NCBI GenBank assembly: GCA_016870945.1
Contig: VGAH01000017.1
Location: forward strand, 1 to 14,623
DNA from: Actinomycetota bacterium
GTDB taxonomy: Bacteria; Actinomycetota; Actinomycetes; S36-B12; UBA5976
DNA: 14,623 nucleotides
Direction: 5' to 3'
Shown here: piece by piece, positions 1 through 7,402 of the stretch
How positions within the stretch are numbered: position 1 is the stretch's first letter
Layout: every line of letters starts with the position of its first letter
The notes under the pieces: model-generated
Databases searched by the model: none
Told to the model about the DNA's origin: nothing
The model's input: only the letters and a program-made list of their open reading frames with translations
Made by a program: the position numbers and the translations under genes

Positions 1-188
1 AAACACATGCCGGCATCTTTCGGTGCCCCTGGGCCAGGGGAAATGAGAATTCCGTCAAAATCACTTAGTTCGACCAAAGAAATATCATCGTTACGCCGAA
101 CTACAACTTTAGCGCCAAGTTGTTGTAGATAGTGCACAAGATTGAAGACAAAACTGTCGTAGTTATCTACTACGAGTATTCGGGTCAT
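1..188 (-). CDS. Glutamine amidotransferase, aminodeoxychorismate/anthranilate synthase component II (5' part only)
   Basis: Only the first 62 codons lie in the window; the rest runs off the left edge. The translation opens MTRILVVDNYDSFVFNLVHY and later has ISPGPGAPKDAG, both hallmarks of the class I glutamine amidotransferase subunit PabA/TrpG, which releases ammonia from glutamine for 4-amino-4-deoxychorismate (folate) or anthranilate (tryptophan) synthesis. The catalytic Cys-His-Glu residues are beyond the edge. The ATG at 188 is preceded by a GAAAG purine run at suitable distance. It lies 36 bases downstream of the DUF881 gene on the same strand, so the two are probably co-transcribed. 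In many actinobacteria a trpG/pabA gene lies near crgA and DUF881, often with a sortase between; no sortase is present here. PabA and TrpG cannot be told apart from this fragment. Confidence 0.9.
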   Translation of the reverse strand, partial: MTRILVVDNYDSFVFNLVHYLQQLGAKVVVRRNDDISLVELSDFDGILISPGPGAPKDAGMC

Positions 189-224
189 GTCATTTCTTTC
201 GATTTGACCTTGTATCGGCGATCT

Positions 225-953
225 TCACTGAAGGGGTTTTGCAAACCTCTGCACCAGCGGGCCCACATAAGCAGGTAATTCAATTAGGGGTTGGCGCTGC
301 ACTGCCAACCCGATTCGATAGCGCTCGACAGATTCTTTAATTCGGGCCACACCTGGATCAGTGTTAAGCGATTGCTCGAGGAACGACGGGTCACCTATCG
401 CGTAGATCTCATATGGGGGCGAAAAGACCTGTCCTTGTAGCAGCAAGACGTTGCCTACGCATTTGACCGCACTGGATTCGATGATGCGAAGCCCCATGAT
501 CGAGATGCCCTTCGCACCACCGCGCCACAGTGCATTAACGACCGCCTGAATGTCTTCTTCGTGAATTATGAAAGCCTCAGGTGGAACGTTGCTGGGTGAA
601 GACACCACAGGGTCAAGCGACGGGGCATCACTCAACGTAACTTTCAAGCCCTGCCCAGCCATTTCGGTCACACCAGCCTGATCACCTAACTGTTGAACTC
701 TTGAATTCAGGGCTGACTGAGCGCTTTGCGACTCACCCTCGGTCAAAGCGACAACACGGGCCTCTGTTTCACCCAAGCGCGTCTGAAGTTGCGCAACCTG
801 AGATGACTCAGCAATCGCTAAGTCACGAAGTCGCACGTTGTCTTGCCTTCGAAGTTGCGAGGCGGGCTGCGCGGTGACGTTAGTAACCACCAAGGTTCCA
901 ATCAACCCAAAAACAACACCGGTTACTAACTGAGCGGGCTGCGGCAGCTTCAC
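225..953 (-). CDS. DUF881 family membrane-anchored protein
   Basis: This 242-residue protein has a short N-terminus and one hydrophobic segment (about residues 8-27), then a polar, heptad-like stretch (about 36-90) that could form a coiled coil, then the DUF881 domain. The family motif is seen around 130-156 as IHEEDIQAVVNALWRGGAKG followed by ISIMGLRI. DUF881 proteins are found beside crgA in actinobacteria and are thought to act at the envelope, but their biochemical role is not established. The start is a GTG at 953; no good Shine-Dalgarno lies upstream, so the start is less certain than the frame. It is divergent from crgA, with 81 bases between them that hold both promoters, and is followed after 36 bases by the amidotransferase gene. 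Confidence 0.85.
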   Translation of the reverse strand: MKLPQPAQLVTGVVFGLIGTLVVTNVTAQPASQLRRQDNVRLRDLAIAESSQVAQLQTRLGETEARVVALTEGESQSAQSALNSRVQQLGDQAGVTEMAGQGLKVTLSDAPSLDPVVSSPSNVPPEAFIIHEEDIQAVVNALWRGGAKGISIMGLRIIESSAVKCVGNVLLLQGQVFSPPYEIYAIGDPSFLEQSLNTDPGVARIKESVERYRIGLAVQRQPLIELPAYVGPLVQRFAKPLQ

Positions 954-1034
954 GCAACCACGCTACCTAAGATTGGAAAAGGCAATTCACGCCGCAGAAA
1001 CGAATATCGCAAGAACGAACATCAAGGAGGGGTT

Positions 1035-1304
1035 GTGCCGGTTTCGAAGAAGCGCAAGAATGAAAAGCGCCAGACTGAAAGTGGCGGCGAATACACCCCG
1101 AAAGAACCTATGAAGCTTGATTCCCCCGCTTGGATCGCCCCAGCAATGGTTACCTGTTTCTTGCTAGGGCTTGGCTATGTGGTCATCTACTACTTGGCAG
1201 GGCAAGACATTCCGCTCATGCGAGACATCAGCCCGTTGATAAATGTCTCAATCGGTTTTGCTTTTGTGGGGATTGGCTTCTTCTTAGCTACGAAGTGGCG
1301 CTAG
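1035..1304 (+). CDS. crgA: Cell division protein CrgA
   Basis: CrgA is a small actinobacterial membrane protein that helps assemble the divisome and recruits septal peptidoglycan synthesis proteins. This 89-residue product has the family layout: a basic, polar N-terminus beginning MPVSKKRKN, the motif SPAWIAPAM at about 30-38, a first membrane segment (about 36-54), a short loop, and a second membrane segment (about 68-84) ending in the typical TKWR C-terminus. The GTG start at 1035 is fixed by a perfect AAGGAGG at 1024-1030, the strongest ribosome binding site seen in the window. The gene is monocistronic here: it is divergent from DUF881 and convergent with the rhomboid gene, whose stop codon is 18 bases away. 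Length and motifs are normal for the family. Confidence 0.95.
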   Translation: MPVSKKRKNEKRQTESGGEYTPKEPMKLDSPAWIAPAMVTCFLLGLGYVVIYYLAGQDIPLMRDISPLINVSIGFAFVGIGFFLATKWR

Positions 1305-1322
1305 CGCTCAGGTAAGTCGCGC

Positions 1323-1961
1323 TTAAGTTAGCTGAATTGAACGCTGAGCAATCAGCAAAAAACAAATAGCCACAATTGCCAGACAACCAACCCATTCAGT
1401 AGTCGGGGTAACTCGCCCACGCGGACGAGTCAAAACGGTGCCGACTGCAAACCCGGCAAGCAAACCCCCCAGGTGTGCTCGCCAATCAATGTTTGGAACT
1501 GCAAACCCGATAACAACATTTATGGCGATCAAGATCACCACCTGAGTTACGTCATAACGCAAGCGCCTGCCGGCAACTAGCAACCCACCCATCAAGCCGA
1601 ATATGGCCCCTGATGCCCCCACTGACACGATTTCAGGGTCACTAAAGGTGAAGGTTGCCGCCACGCCCCCAAGGGCACTGATGGCATACAAGACGACAAA
1701 TCGCACACTGCCCAACAACAATTCGAGTTGACGCCCAATTGCAAACAACACGTACATATTGAAAGCAAGATGTAAGAAACTTCCGTGCAAAAAGACCGCT
1801 GTGACAATTCGTGACCATTCGCCGCTGGCAACCGCGAAAGGGCTCAAGCCATAACCGAAAGCGCTAGCTGAAATACCTACACTTAATTGCCACAAAAAGG
1901 CGGCAACGTTTAGACCAATCAGTACATAGGTGACTACTGGCTTCTGTTTTACGGAATTCAT
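1323..1961 (-). CDS. Rhomboid family intramembrane serine protease
   Basis: The 212-residue, very hydrophobic protein has about six membrane segments and all core rhomboid motifs: W49 and R51 in GEWSRIV before the first loop, HLAFN (H64 to N68) in the second segment, the nucleophile S117 in GASGAIFG, and the partner histidine H163 in WRAHLGG. It should therefore be catalytically competent and cleave membrane-spanning substrates, which cannot be named from sequence. The reading frame is open 15 codons further upstream, but those codons read through the 3' half of the tRNA-Ala gene, so the ATG at 1961 is the sensible start. That ATG lies only four bases beyond the tRNA discriminator base and has no Shine-Dalgarno, so it may be translated from a nearly leaderless or tRNA-processed transcript. 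Rhomboid genes occur near crgA in other actinobacteria. Confidence 0.93.
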   Translation of the reverse strand: MNSVKQKPVVTYVLIGLNVAAFLWQLSVGISASAFGYGLSPFAVASGEWSRIVTAVFLHGSFLHLAFNMYVLFAIGRQLELLLGSVRFVVLYAISALGGVAATFTFSDPEIVSVGASGAIFGLMGGLLVAGRRLRYDVTQVVILIAINVVIGFAVPNIDWRAHLGGLLAGFAVGTVLTRPRGRVTPTTEWVGCLAIVAICFLLIAQRSIQLT

Positions 1962-1965
1962 GGTG

Positions 1966-2038
1966 TGGAGGCGAGGGGACTCGAACCCCTGACCCCCGCC
2001 TTGCAAAGGCGGTGCTCTACCAACTGAGCTACGCCCCC
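1966..2038 (-). tRNA. tRNA-Ala (anticodon UGC)
   Basis: The minus strand folds into a full cloverleaf of 73 bases. The acceptor 5' strand GGGGGCG pairs with CGCCTCC (one G-U), the D arm has GCTC/GAGC, and the anticodon stem CCGCC/GGCGG encloses TTTGCAA with anticodon TGC (plus-strand 2003-2005). The T arm is GGGG-TTCGAGT-CCCC with discriminator A at 1966. CCA is not encoded; the next bases are CACC and then the rhomboid ATG. The gene follows the DLW-39-like gene by 38 bases and forms a tRNA-Ile/tRNA-Ala pair interrupted by that small gene. Confidence 0.97.
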
Positions 2039-2076
2039 GTCCGACTCAAAGAGAAAACCAGACAGGAATATTCGAA

Positions 2077-2244
2077 CTAACTTAGGTCGGCTGATTCTCC
2101 CACTGGGTAGCCCCCCGTGTCGATTGAGGTCACTTTGCCCCAAACGTCATCGCCATTACCTGCTTCTTGCAACTTGCGATAGATGAATAGCCCAGCCGCT
2201 GTTGCTAAGCCAATTAGTACCAAAGTCCCTAGCGCTTTTCTCAT
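2077..2244 (-). CDS. Small membrane protein, DLW-39-like
   Basis: This 55-residue protein starts MRKALGTLVLIGLATAAGLF, one predicted membrane helix (about 5-22), followed by basic IYRKLQ and a short polar tail containing DDVWGKVTS. This matches the layout of the actinobacterial DLW-39 microprotein family, where a short helix is followed by Q..R..DLW..T; here the central motif reads D-V-W instead of D-L-W. Function is unknown. The start was chosen at ATG 2244 because AAAGGAG lies five bases upstream; an ATG six codons earlier would place that ribosome binding site inside the gene. In other actinobacteria DLW-39 genes lie near the tRNA-Ile/tRNA-Ala pair downstream of gyrA, which supports the call; here it lies between the two tRNAs. 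Confidence 0.7.
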   Translation of the reverse strand: MRKALGTLVLIGLATAAGLFIYRKLQEAGNGDDVWGKVTSIDTGGYPVGESADLS

Positions 2245-2303
2245 CACTACTCCTTTAGGCAATTGTGCATGACCGACGATTTACTCGCAGAGCCAGGTAG
2301 TAG

Positions 2304-2378
2304 TGGGCCTAAGTGGACTTGAACCACTGACCTCTTCCTTATCAGGGAAGCGCTCTAACCAAGCTGAGCTATAGGCCC
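2304..2378 (-). tRNA. tRNA-Ile (anticodon GAU)
   Basis: The minus strand gives a complete cloverleaf of 75 bases: acceptor GGGCCTA/TAGGCCC, D arm GCTC/GAGC with a ten-base loop, anticodon stem CTTCC/GGAAG around CTGATAA with anticodon GAT (plus-strand 2341-2343), a five-base variable loop AGGTC, T arm AGTGG-TTCAAGT-CCACT, and discriminator A at 2304. CCA is not encoded. It follows the DUF3566 gene by 32 bases, the conserved actinobacterial order gyrA, DUF3566, tRNA-Ile. Confidence 0.97.
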
Positions 2379-2410
2379 AAAACCTAACGAAGCGTAGTGC
2401 CCTCAAAAAC

Positions 2411-2788
2411 TTAAGCAGACTCTTCTAGAAGAGTCACTTCCACGCCCCCAACGAGTTTCGCAATGCCGTTATAGATGACAGCTACTGCGCCAGACAAAAC
2501 TGTGACGACAACAATCTGAAAAATGGCGAAGACCACTGCGATTCCAATCACTCGAGGAAGAGAAAGCAGGGCTGTTACATCTAGCGCAGCAGCACCGACA
2601 CCAAATAGTTCGGTGAAAAGCGCGCTTAATGCCGTCAGTGACCCGGTGATTTGCGCGATGACCCAAACGAAAACCACTGCTAGCACAGTCGCCAAGCCCA
2701 TTAACACGCTTACCAAAAACACGACAGAGATCAGCGAGAGAGGGTCGATGCGCGACAGGCGCCAGCGAGCACGGTTTATGGCAGCCAA
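2411..2788 (-). CDS. DUF3566 membrane protein downstream of gyrA
   Basis: From the TTG chosen here the protein is 125 residues with the DUF3566 pattern: RARWRLSRIDPLS near the N-terminus, a long hydrophobic segment (about 17-47), a linker, a second one (about 78-105), and the conserved end GGVEVTLLE. Its function is not known; it is a conserved neighbour of gyrA in actinobacteria. The start is ambiguous. The TTG at 2788 sits six bases after a GGAGG formed by the last codons of gyrA, and one base after the gyrA stop, ideal for coupled translation. An in-frame ATG at 2836 (141 residues) has GAGG only two bases away and would overlap gyrA by 47 bases. An ATG at 2875 is less likely. The domain call is firm; the start is not. 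Confidence 0.85.
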   Translation of the reverse strand: MAAINRARWRLSRIDPLSLISVVFLVSVLMGLATVLAVVFVWVIAQITGSLTALSALFTELFGVGAAALDVTALLSLPRVIGIAVVFAIFQIVVVTVLSGAVAVIYNGIAKLVGGVEVTLLEESA

Positions 2789-2789
2789 A

Positions 2790-5261
2790 TCAAACCTCCG
2801 GGATGCCCGATAGCGCGACAGCCACCACTTTTTCATCACCTCGAAGATCCATAAAAGCGACCCCCATGGTGTCACTGCCAGTGGCCCGGATCTCAGAGAC
2901 CTTCGTTCTTAGTACTACCCCGTTTGAGGCGATTGCAAAAAGTTCTTCATGCGGCTCGGCAACTACTGCACCTGCTAACTCACCTCGGTCGTCAGTCAAT
3001 CGCATTGCTCTAACCCCTAGACCGCCACGACCCTTGCTTAACCATTCACTCAACTCGGTTCGCTTAGCAAAACCCTCATTGGTGACGGTGACCAGCGATG
3101 CCTTTGGTCTTACCACTTCTAGTGACAACGCGCAATCCTTAGTGTCACGAAAACGCATGCCAATTACCCCGCCAGCAGCTCGCGCCATAGGCCTCAAGGT
3201 TTGGTCATCGGCGCCAAAACGCACAGATCTAGCGCTCTTTGAAACCATGAGTAACTCATCTTTAGGTGAAACTAACCGCGCGGCGATTACTGAATCACCG
3301 TCGCGCAATCGAATGGCCTGCACACCCCCGCTTCGAGTCGAATCAAATTCAATTAACGGGGTCTTCTTAACTACACCTCTGGCAGTAGCCAACACCAAAT
3401 ACTTCGCCACTGAGTAATCACGAATCGAAACTATTTGAGCGATCGTTTCATTGGCCTTGAAGGCAAGCAAATTCGCCACGTGTTGGCCACGAGCGTCTCT
3501 GCCACCTTCACCGACCTCATAAGCGTGCAAGCGATAAACGCGGCCGAGATTTGTGAAAAAGAGAACCCAGTCATGGGTATTGGCAACCAACAAATGTTCG
3601 ACGACATCGTCTTCACGTAAGTTCGCACCGCGAACACCCTTGCCGCCGCGCTTTTGGGCTCGATAGGCGTCAGACTTAGTTCGCTTGATATAGCCGGTTC
3701 GGGTAATAGTTATCACGATGTTCTCTTGAGCTATCAGATCTTGATCGGCAACTTGTTCTTCCATAGGGACAATTTGGGTCTTTCGCTCGTCCCCGAAGCG
3801 ATCGACAATCTCTTTTAATTCAGAACTAACGATCTTTCGCTGGCGTGAGTCTTTAGCCAGGATGTCTTGGTAGTCCTTAATTGCCGCAGTTACCTCAGCA
3901 TGCTCATCAATGATCTTCTGTCGCTCTAGCGCGGCCAAACGACGCAATTGCATTTCTAATATTGCGGTCGCTTGAAGATCGTCAATCGTCAACATCTCTT
4001 TTAAGCTTTCTTTTGCGATATCAGCCGTAGCTGAAGCACGAATAAGAGCGATTACCTCGTCTAGGGCATCAAGGGCTGCCAGGTACCCGTTAAGAATGTG
4101 AACGCGCTTTTGGGCTTCATTTAAGCGATAGGTAGTTCGCCTCTGAATAACCTCAATCTGATGCAACACCCATTCGCGTACGAGCGCATCAAGGGTGAGA
4201 GTGCGCGGCACCCCGTCCACCAAGGCCAACATGTTTGCGCCGAATGTCTCTTGCAATTGCGTGTGCTTGTAAAGATTGTTGAGTACAACTTGGGGCACCG
4301 CATCTTTCTTTAGGACGATAACTATGCGCATACCCGTTCGAGCAGACGAGTCATCACGGATGTCGGCGATGCCCTGGATTCGCCCGGAGTCAACGTGTTC
4401 TGCAATTCGAACCTTCAAGTTGTCTGGATTCACCTGATAGGGCAATTGGGTAATCACAAGTGTGTTTCGGCCTTTGGTGTCTTGGTCAACCTCGACGACG
4501 GCTCGCATGGTGATTGCACCTCGCCCAGTGCGATAGGCCTCTTCGACCCCTTTGCGCCCAAGAATGAGAGCACCAGTCGGAAAATCCGGCCCGCTAATAA
4601 TTGAAAGCAACGCTGTCACTGTGGTCTCGGCGTCAGCGTCTGGGTTGTCGAGGACCCATTGAGCTGCTTCGGCGACCTCACGCAAGTTGTGGGGCGGAAT
4701 ATTGGTAGCCATTCCGACCGCAATTCCGTTACTGCCATTGACCAGCAGGTTGGGGAATCTACTCGGCAAGATCGTTGGCTCTTGGGTGCGTCCGTCGTAG
4801 TTATCAACGAAAGAAACGGTGTCTTCGTCAATGTCACGCACCATTTCGATGGCGAGGGCAGACATTCGTGATTCGGTGTATCGCATTGCGGCCGGTGCGT
4901 CATTACCTGGTGAACCGAAATTGCCTTGCCCGTCAACTAACGGGTAACGGAGCACCCAAGGCTGCGCTAAACGCACTAAGGCGTCATAGATAGCTGAGTC
5001 ACCGTGCGGGTGGTAATTACCCATGACGTCACCAACGACACGTGCACACTTCGAAAAACCGCGATCAGGGCGATAGCCACCCTCAAACATCGAATAAAGA
5101 ACTCGACGATGAACAGGCTTTAAACCATCACGCACATCAGGAAGTGCTCGCCCAACAATGACACTCATCGCGTAATCGAGATAAGACCGCGAAACCTCGG
5201 ACTTGATATCGACGGGGTCGACTCGCCCCACAGGCTTAGTCACATCTGACGAAACAGCCAT
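2790..5261 (-). CDS. gyrA: DNA gyrase subunit A
   Basis: GyrA is the DNA-cleaving subunit of gyrase, which with GyrB introduces negative supercoils ahead of replication forks. The 823-residue product is of normal length. Visible motifs are the quinolone-determining region HPHGDSAIYD (84-93, with S89 and D93), the catalytic tyrosine Y128 in MRYTES, the winged-helix and tower regions to about 370, coiled-coil and globule to about 505, and the C-terminal beta-pinwheel with a GyrA box QKRGGKG at 536-542, which is needed for DNA wrapping and marks gyrase rather than topoisomerase IV. The ATG at 5261 follows the gyrB stop by seven bases and lacks a Shine-Dalgarno (the spacer is TTTTCCT), so its translation is probably coupled to gyrB. 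It forms an operon with gyrB and likely DUF3566. Confidence 0.99.
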   Translation of the reverse strand: MAVSSDVTKPVGRVDPVDIKSEVSRSYLDYAMSVIVGRALPDVRDGLKPVHRRVLYSMFEGGYRPDRGFSKCARVVGDVMGNYHPHGDSAIYDALVRLAQPWVLRYPLVDGQGNFGSPGNDAPAAMRYTESRMSALAIEMVRDIDEDTVSFVDNYDGRTQEPTILPSRFPNLLVNGSNGIAVGMATNIPPHNLREVAEAAQWVLDNPDADAETTVTALLSIISGPDFPTGALILGRKGVEEAYRTGRGAITMRAVVEVDQDTKGRNTLVITQLPYQVNPDNLKVRIAEHVDSGRIQGIADIRDDSSARTGMRIVIVLKKDAVPQVVLNNLYKHTQLQETFGANMLALVDGVPRTLTLDALVREWVLHQIEVIQRRTTYRLNEAQKRVHILNGYLAALDALDEVIALIRASATADIAKESLKEMLTIDDLQATAILEMQLRRLAALERQKIIDEHAEVTAAIKDYQDILAKDSRQRKIVSSELKEIVDRFGDERKTQIVPMEEQVADQDLIAQENIVITITRTGYIKRTKSDAYRAQKRGGKGVRGANLREDDVVEHLLVANTHDWVLFFTNLGRVYRLHAYEVGEGGRDARGQHVANLLAFKANETIAQIVSIRDYSVAKYLVLATARGVVKKTPLIEFDSTRSGGVQAIRLRDGDSVIAARLVSPKDELLMVSKSARSVRFGADDQTLRPMARAAGGVIGMRFRDTKDCALSLEVVRPKASLVTVTNEGFAKRTELSEWLSKGRGGLGVRAMRLTDDRGELAGAVVAEPHEELFAIASNGVVLRTKVSEIRATGSDTMGVAFMDLRGDEKVVAVALSGIPEV

Positions 5262-5268
5262 AGGAAAA

Positions 5269-7215
5269 CTAGATGTCTAAGAAACGTACGTCATGTGCGT
5301 TCTTTTGAATGAACTTTCTTCGCGACTCAACATCTTCGCCCATGAGAACACTGAACATCTCGTCAGCCGCCATCGCGTCTTCAAGCTTTACTTGCAACAA
5401 CACTCGAGTTTCAGGATTCATCGTTGTCTCCCACAATTCATCAGAGTTCATTTCGCCTAGACCCTTGTAGCGTTGAATTCCCTCGCCCTTAGGTAGGCGT
5501 TTACCGGCTGCTAGCCCGGCTTGCACCAAGCCGTCTTTTTCTTGATCGGAATATGCGTAATCAGGCGACTCGCGAATCCATTTGATCTTGTAGAGGGGTG
5601 GTTGCGCCAAATAGACCCGCCCGTCTATCACAAGTTGGCGCATGTACCTAAACAAAAGTGTCAACAACAGCGTACGAATGTGTTGCCCATCAACGTCGGC
5701 ATCGGCCATCAAAATGATCTTGTAATAGCGCAAGCGCGCCGCATCGAATTCATTCTGAATGCCCGTACCCAGTGCCGAGATCAAAGCTTGGACTTCGGTG
5801 TTCGCCAACACCTTGTCTAGCCGAGCTTTCTCAACATTCAAGATCTTGCCTCTAATAGGCAGAATCGCTTGGATTTTCGAATCGCGACCGTTCTTTGCCG
5901 AGCCACCGGCAGAGTCACCCTCGACGATAAAAAGTTCGCATTCTTCAGGTTCAGTGCTCTGGCAGTCAGACAGCTTGCCCGGCAGACTTGAAGACCCCAG
6001 TAAGCCTTTGCGGTTTCTCGCTAGGTCGCGAGCTTTACGAGCGGCGATTCGTGCAGTGGCAGCCGCAACCGCTTTCTTGACAATTTCTTTACCTTCGTTT
6101 GGGTTAGCTTCCAGCCAGGCACTCATATGTTCATTGACTGTGCTCTGAACAAAAGTTTTTGCTGACGTATTGCCAAGCTTTGTTTTTGTCTGACCTTCAA
6201 ATTGAGGTTCTCGGAGCTTCAACGACACGATTGCAGTCAAGCCCTCGCGCACGTCTTCGCCAAGAAGGTTCTGGTCTTTTTCTTTTAGGATTCCCCATGT
6301 TCGCGCATATTTGTTTATGAGCGAAGTTAAAGCTGTTCGAAGACCTTCTTCGTGTGTGCCACCCTCTTGGGTATTGATGGTGTTAGCGAAGGTGAATATT
6401 GCCTCGTTGTAGCCGTGGTTCCATTGCAGAGCAAGGTCTAAAGCCATGCCTCTTCTATCGCTGTTAGATTGCACATGCACAACCGAGCTATTGACTAATG
6501 GCTCACCTTTAAGCCCATTGAGGTAAGAGACAAAGTCGACGATTCCACCCGGGTAACAAAGTCGCAAAGTTGAATCATCGGTAGCGGGCCCCGTCCGTTC
6601 GTCTATCAAGGTGATTGACAAACCGGCGTTTAAGAAAGCAATCTCGCGAAACCGAGTGGCTAAGTCGTTAAAAGAGAATTGCGTTGTTTCGAAGATATCT
6701 TTGTTTGGCCAAAAGGTAACGGTGGTACCCGTCTCTGAGACGGCTTTGCCTTTCTTTAGCGGCGCCTTCGGCTCGCCGTTGCGATAGGTCTGATGCCACT
6801 CCGCGCCAGATCGCTTAACTATTACTTCCAATTTTTCAGACAAGGCGTTAACGACAGACACGCCAACTCCGTGGAGTCCGCCAGACACCGCATAGCCCTG
6901 GCCGCCAAACTTGCCGCCAGCGTGCAAAGTTGTTAGTACGACCTCGAGAGCTGAACGCTTTTCAGTCGGGTGCTCATCTACGGGTATGCCTCGCCCGTTA
7001 TCAACTACGCGAACGCCCCCGTCCGCAAGCAAAGTAATCTCGATTTCGGTGGCATGACCCGCCATCGCCTCGTCAACCGAGTTATCGACGACTTCGTAGA
7101 CAAGATGATGCAGCCCTCGCTCGCCGGTCGACCCGATGTACATTCCTGGACGCCGGCGGACTGCCTCAAGACCCTCGAGGACTTGGATGTCTGATGCGTC
7201 GTAAGTAGTGCTCAT
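5269..7215 (-). CDS. gyrB: DNA gyrase subunit B
   Basis: GyrB is the ATPase subunit of gyrase. The 648-residue protein has a GHKL ATPase domain with E41 and N45 in YEVVDNSVDEA, D72 in VVDNGRGIP and the glycine-rich lid GGLHGVGVSVVNALS (about 112-126). A transducer domain with the QTKTKLGN lysine loop (342-349) follows, then the TOPRIM domain with EGDSAGG at 432-438 and DADVDG at 505-510, the magnesium-binding carboxylates. The C-terminal tail ends with the family-typical RRKFIQ. The ATG at 7215 is preceded by an AGGGGGG run at suitable spacing. A 187-base gap separates it from the upstream DUF721 gene, so it probably has its own promoter, and gyrA follows after seven bases. Confidence 0.99.
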   Translation of the reverse strand: MSTTYDASDIQVLEGLEAVRRRPGMYIGSTGERGLHHLVYEVVDNSVDEAMAGHATEIEITLLADGGVRVVDNGRGIPVDEHPTEKRSALEVVLTTLHAGGKFGGQGYAVSGGLHGVGVSVVNALSEKLEVIVKRSGAEWHQTYRNGEPKAPLKKGKAVSETGTTVTFWPNKDIFETTQFSFNDLATRFREIAFLNAGLSITLIDERTGPATDDSTLRLCYPGGIVDFVSYLNGLKGEPLVNSSVVHVQSNSDRRGMALDLALQWNHGYNEAIFTFANTINTQEGGTHEEGLRTALTSLINKYARTWGILKEKDQNLLGEDVREGLTAIVSLKLREPQFEGQTKTKLGNTSAKTFVQSTVNEHMSAWLEANPNEGKEIVKKAVAAATARIAARKARDLARNRKGLLGSSSLPGKLSDCQSTEPEECELFIVEGDSAGGSAKNGRDSKIQAILPIRGKILNVEKARLDKVLANTEVQALISALGTGIQNEFDAARLRYYKIILMADADVDGQHIRTLLLTLLFRYMRQLVIDGRVYLAQPPLYKIKWIRESPDYAYSDQEKDGLVQAGLAAGKRLPKGEGIQRYKGLGEMNSDELWETTMNPETRVLLQVKLEDAMAADEMFSVLMGEDVESRRKFIQKNAHDVRFLDI

Positions 7216-7402
7216 CGCCCCCCTAAGTCGCGATTAGCACGACCGATTAAGGCCCCAAGTTTACGTTTCAGCTCACTGCGGCGCCCCCGAGGGTGGCCTA
7301 AAACTGCAATCTGTGGAAACTAACCCCATGTTCACGTGAGACCCCTCGAAAATCACCCCAACTGTCTCAAATTGCAGAAAACGGCCCTTATTGAGCCTAT
7401 TT
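7216..7402 (-). promoter_or_regulatory. gyrB upstream region, probable promoter/leader
   Basis: This 187-base gap precedes gyrBA. It holds a DnaA-box-like GTTTCCACA on the minus strand (plus 7312-7320, two mismatches to TTATCCACA) and a 7-base inverted repeat CTGCAAT (7304-7310) / ATTGCAG (7371-7377) with 60 bases between. No convincing -35/-10 pair could be chosen; a TGCTAAT string about 20 bases before the start codon is the nearest to a -10. The promoter assignment rests mainly on position: the gap before an essential operon. Confidence 0.3.

Noticed and set aside
1962..2006. Extension of the rhomboid protein 15 codons upstream
   Set aside because: These codons are the T arm, variable loop and acceptor of tRNA-Ala read in frame; the family N-terminus fits the ATG at 1961.
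2523..2813. Plus-strand frame antisense to DUF3566
   Set aside because: Composition is Thr/Ala/Arg-rich, a typical shadow of a hydrophobic protein on the other strand; no ribosome binding site or family match.
7271..7300. GC-rich imperfect hairpin before gyrB
   Set aside because: The stem has mismatches and no T run follows on either strand, so it is not supported as a terminator.
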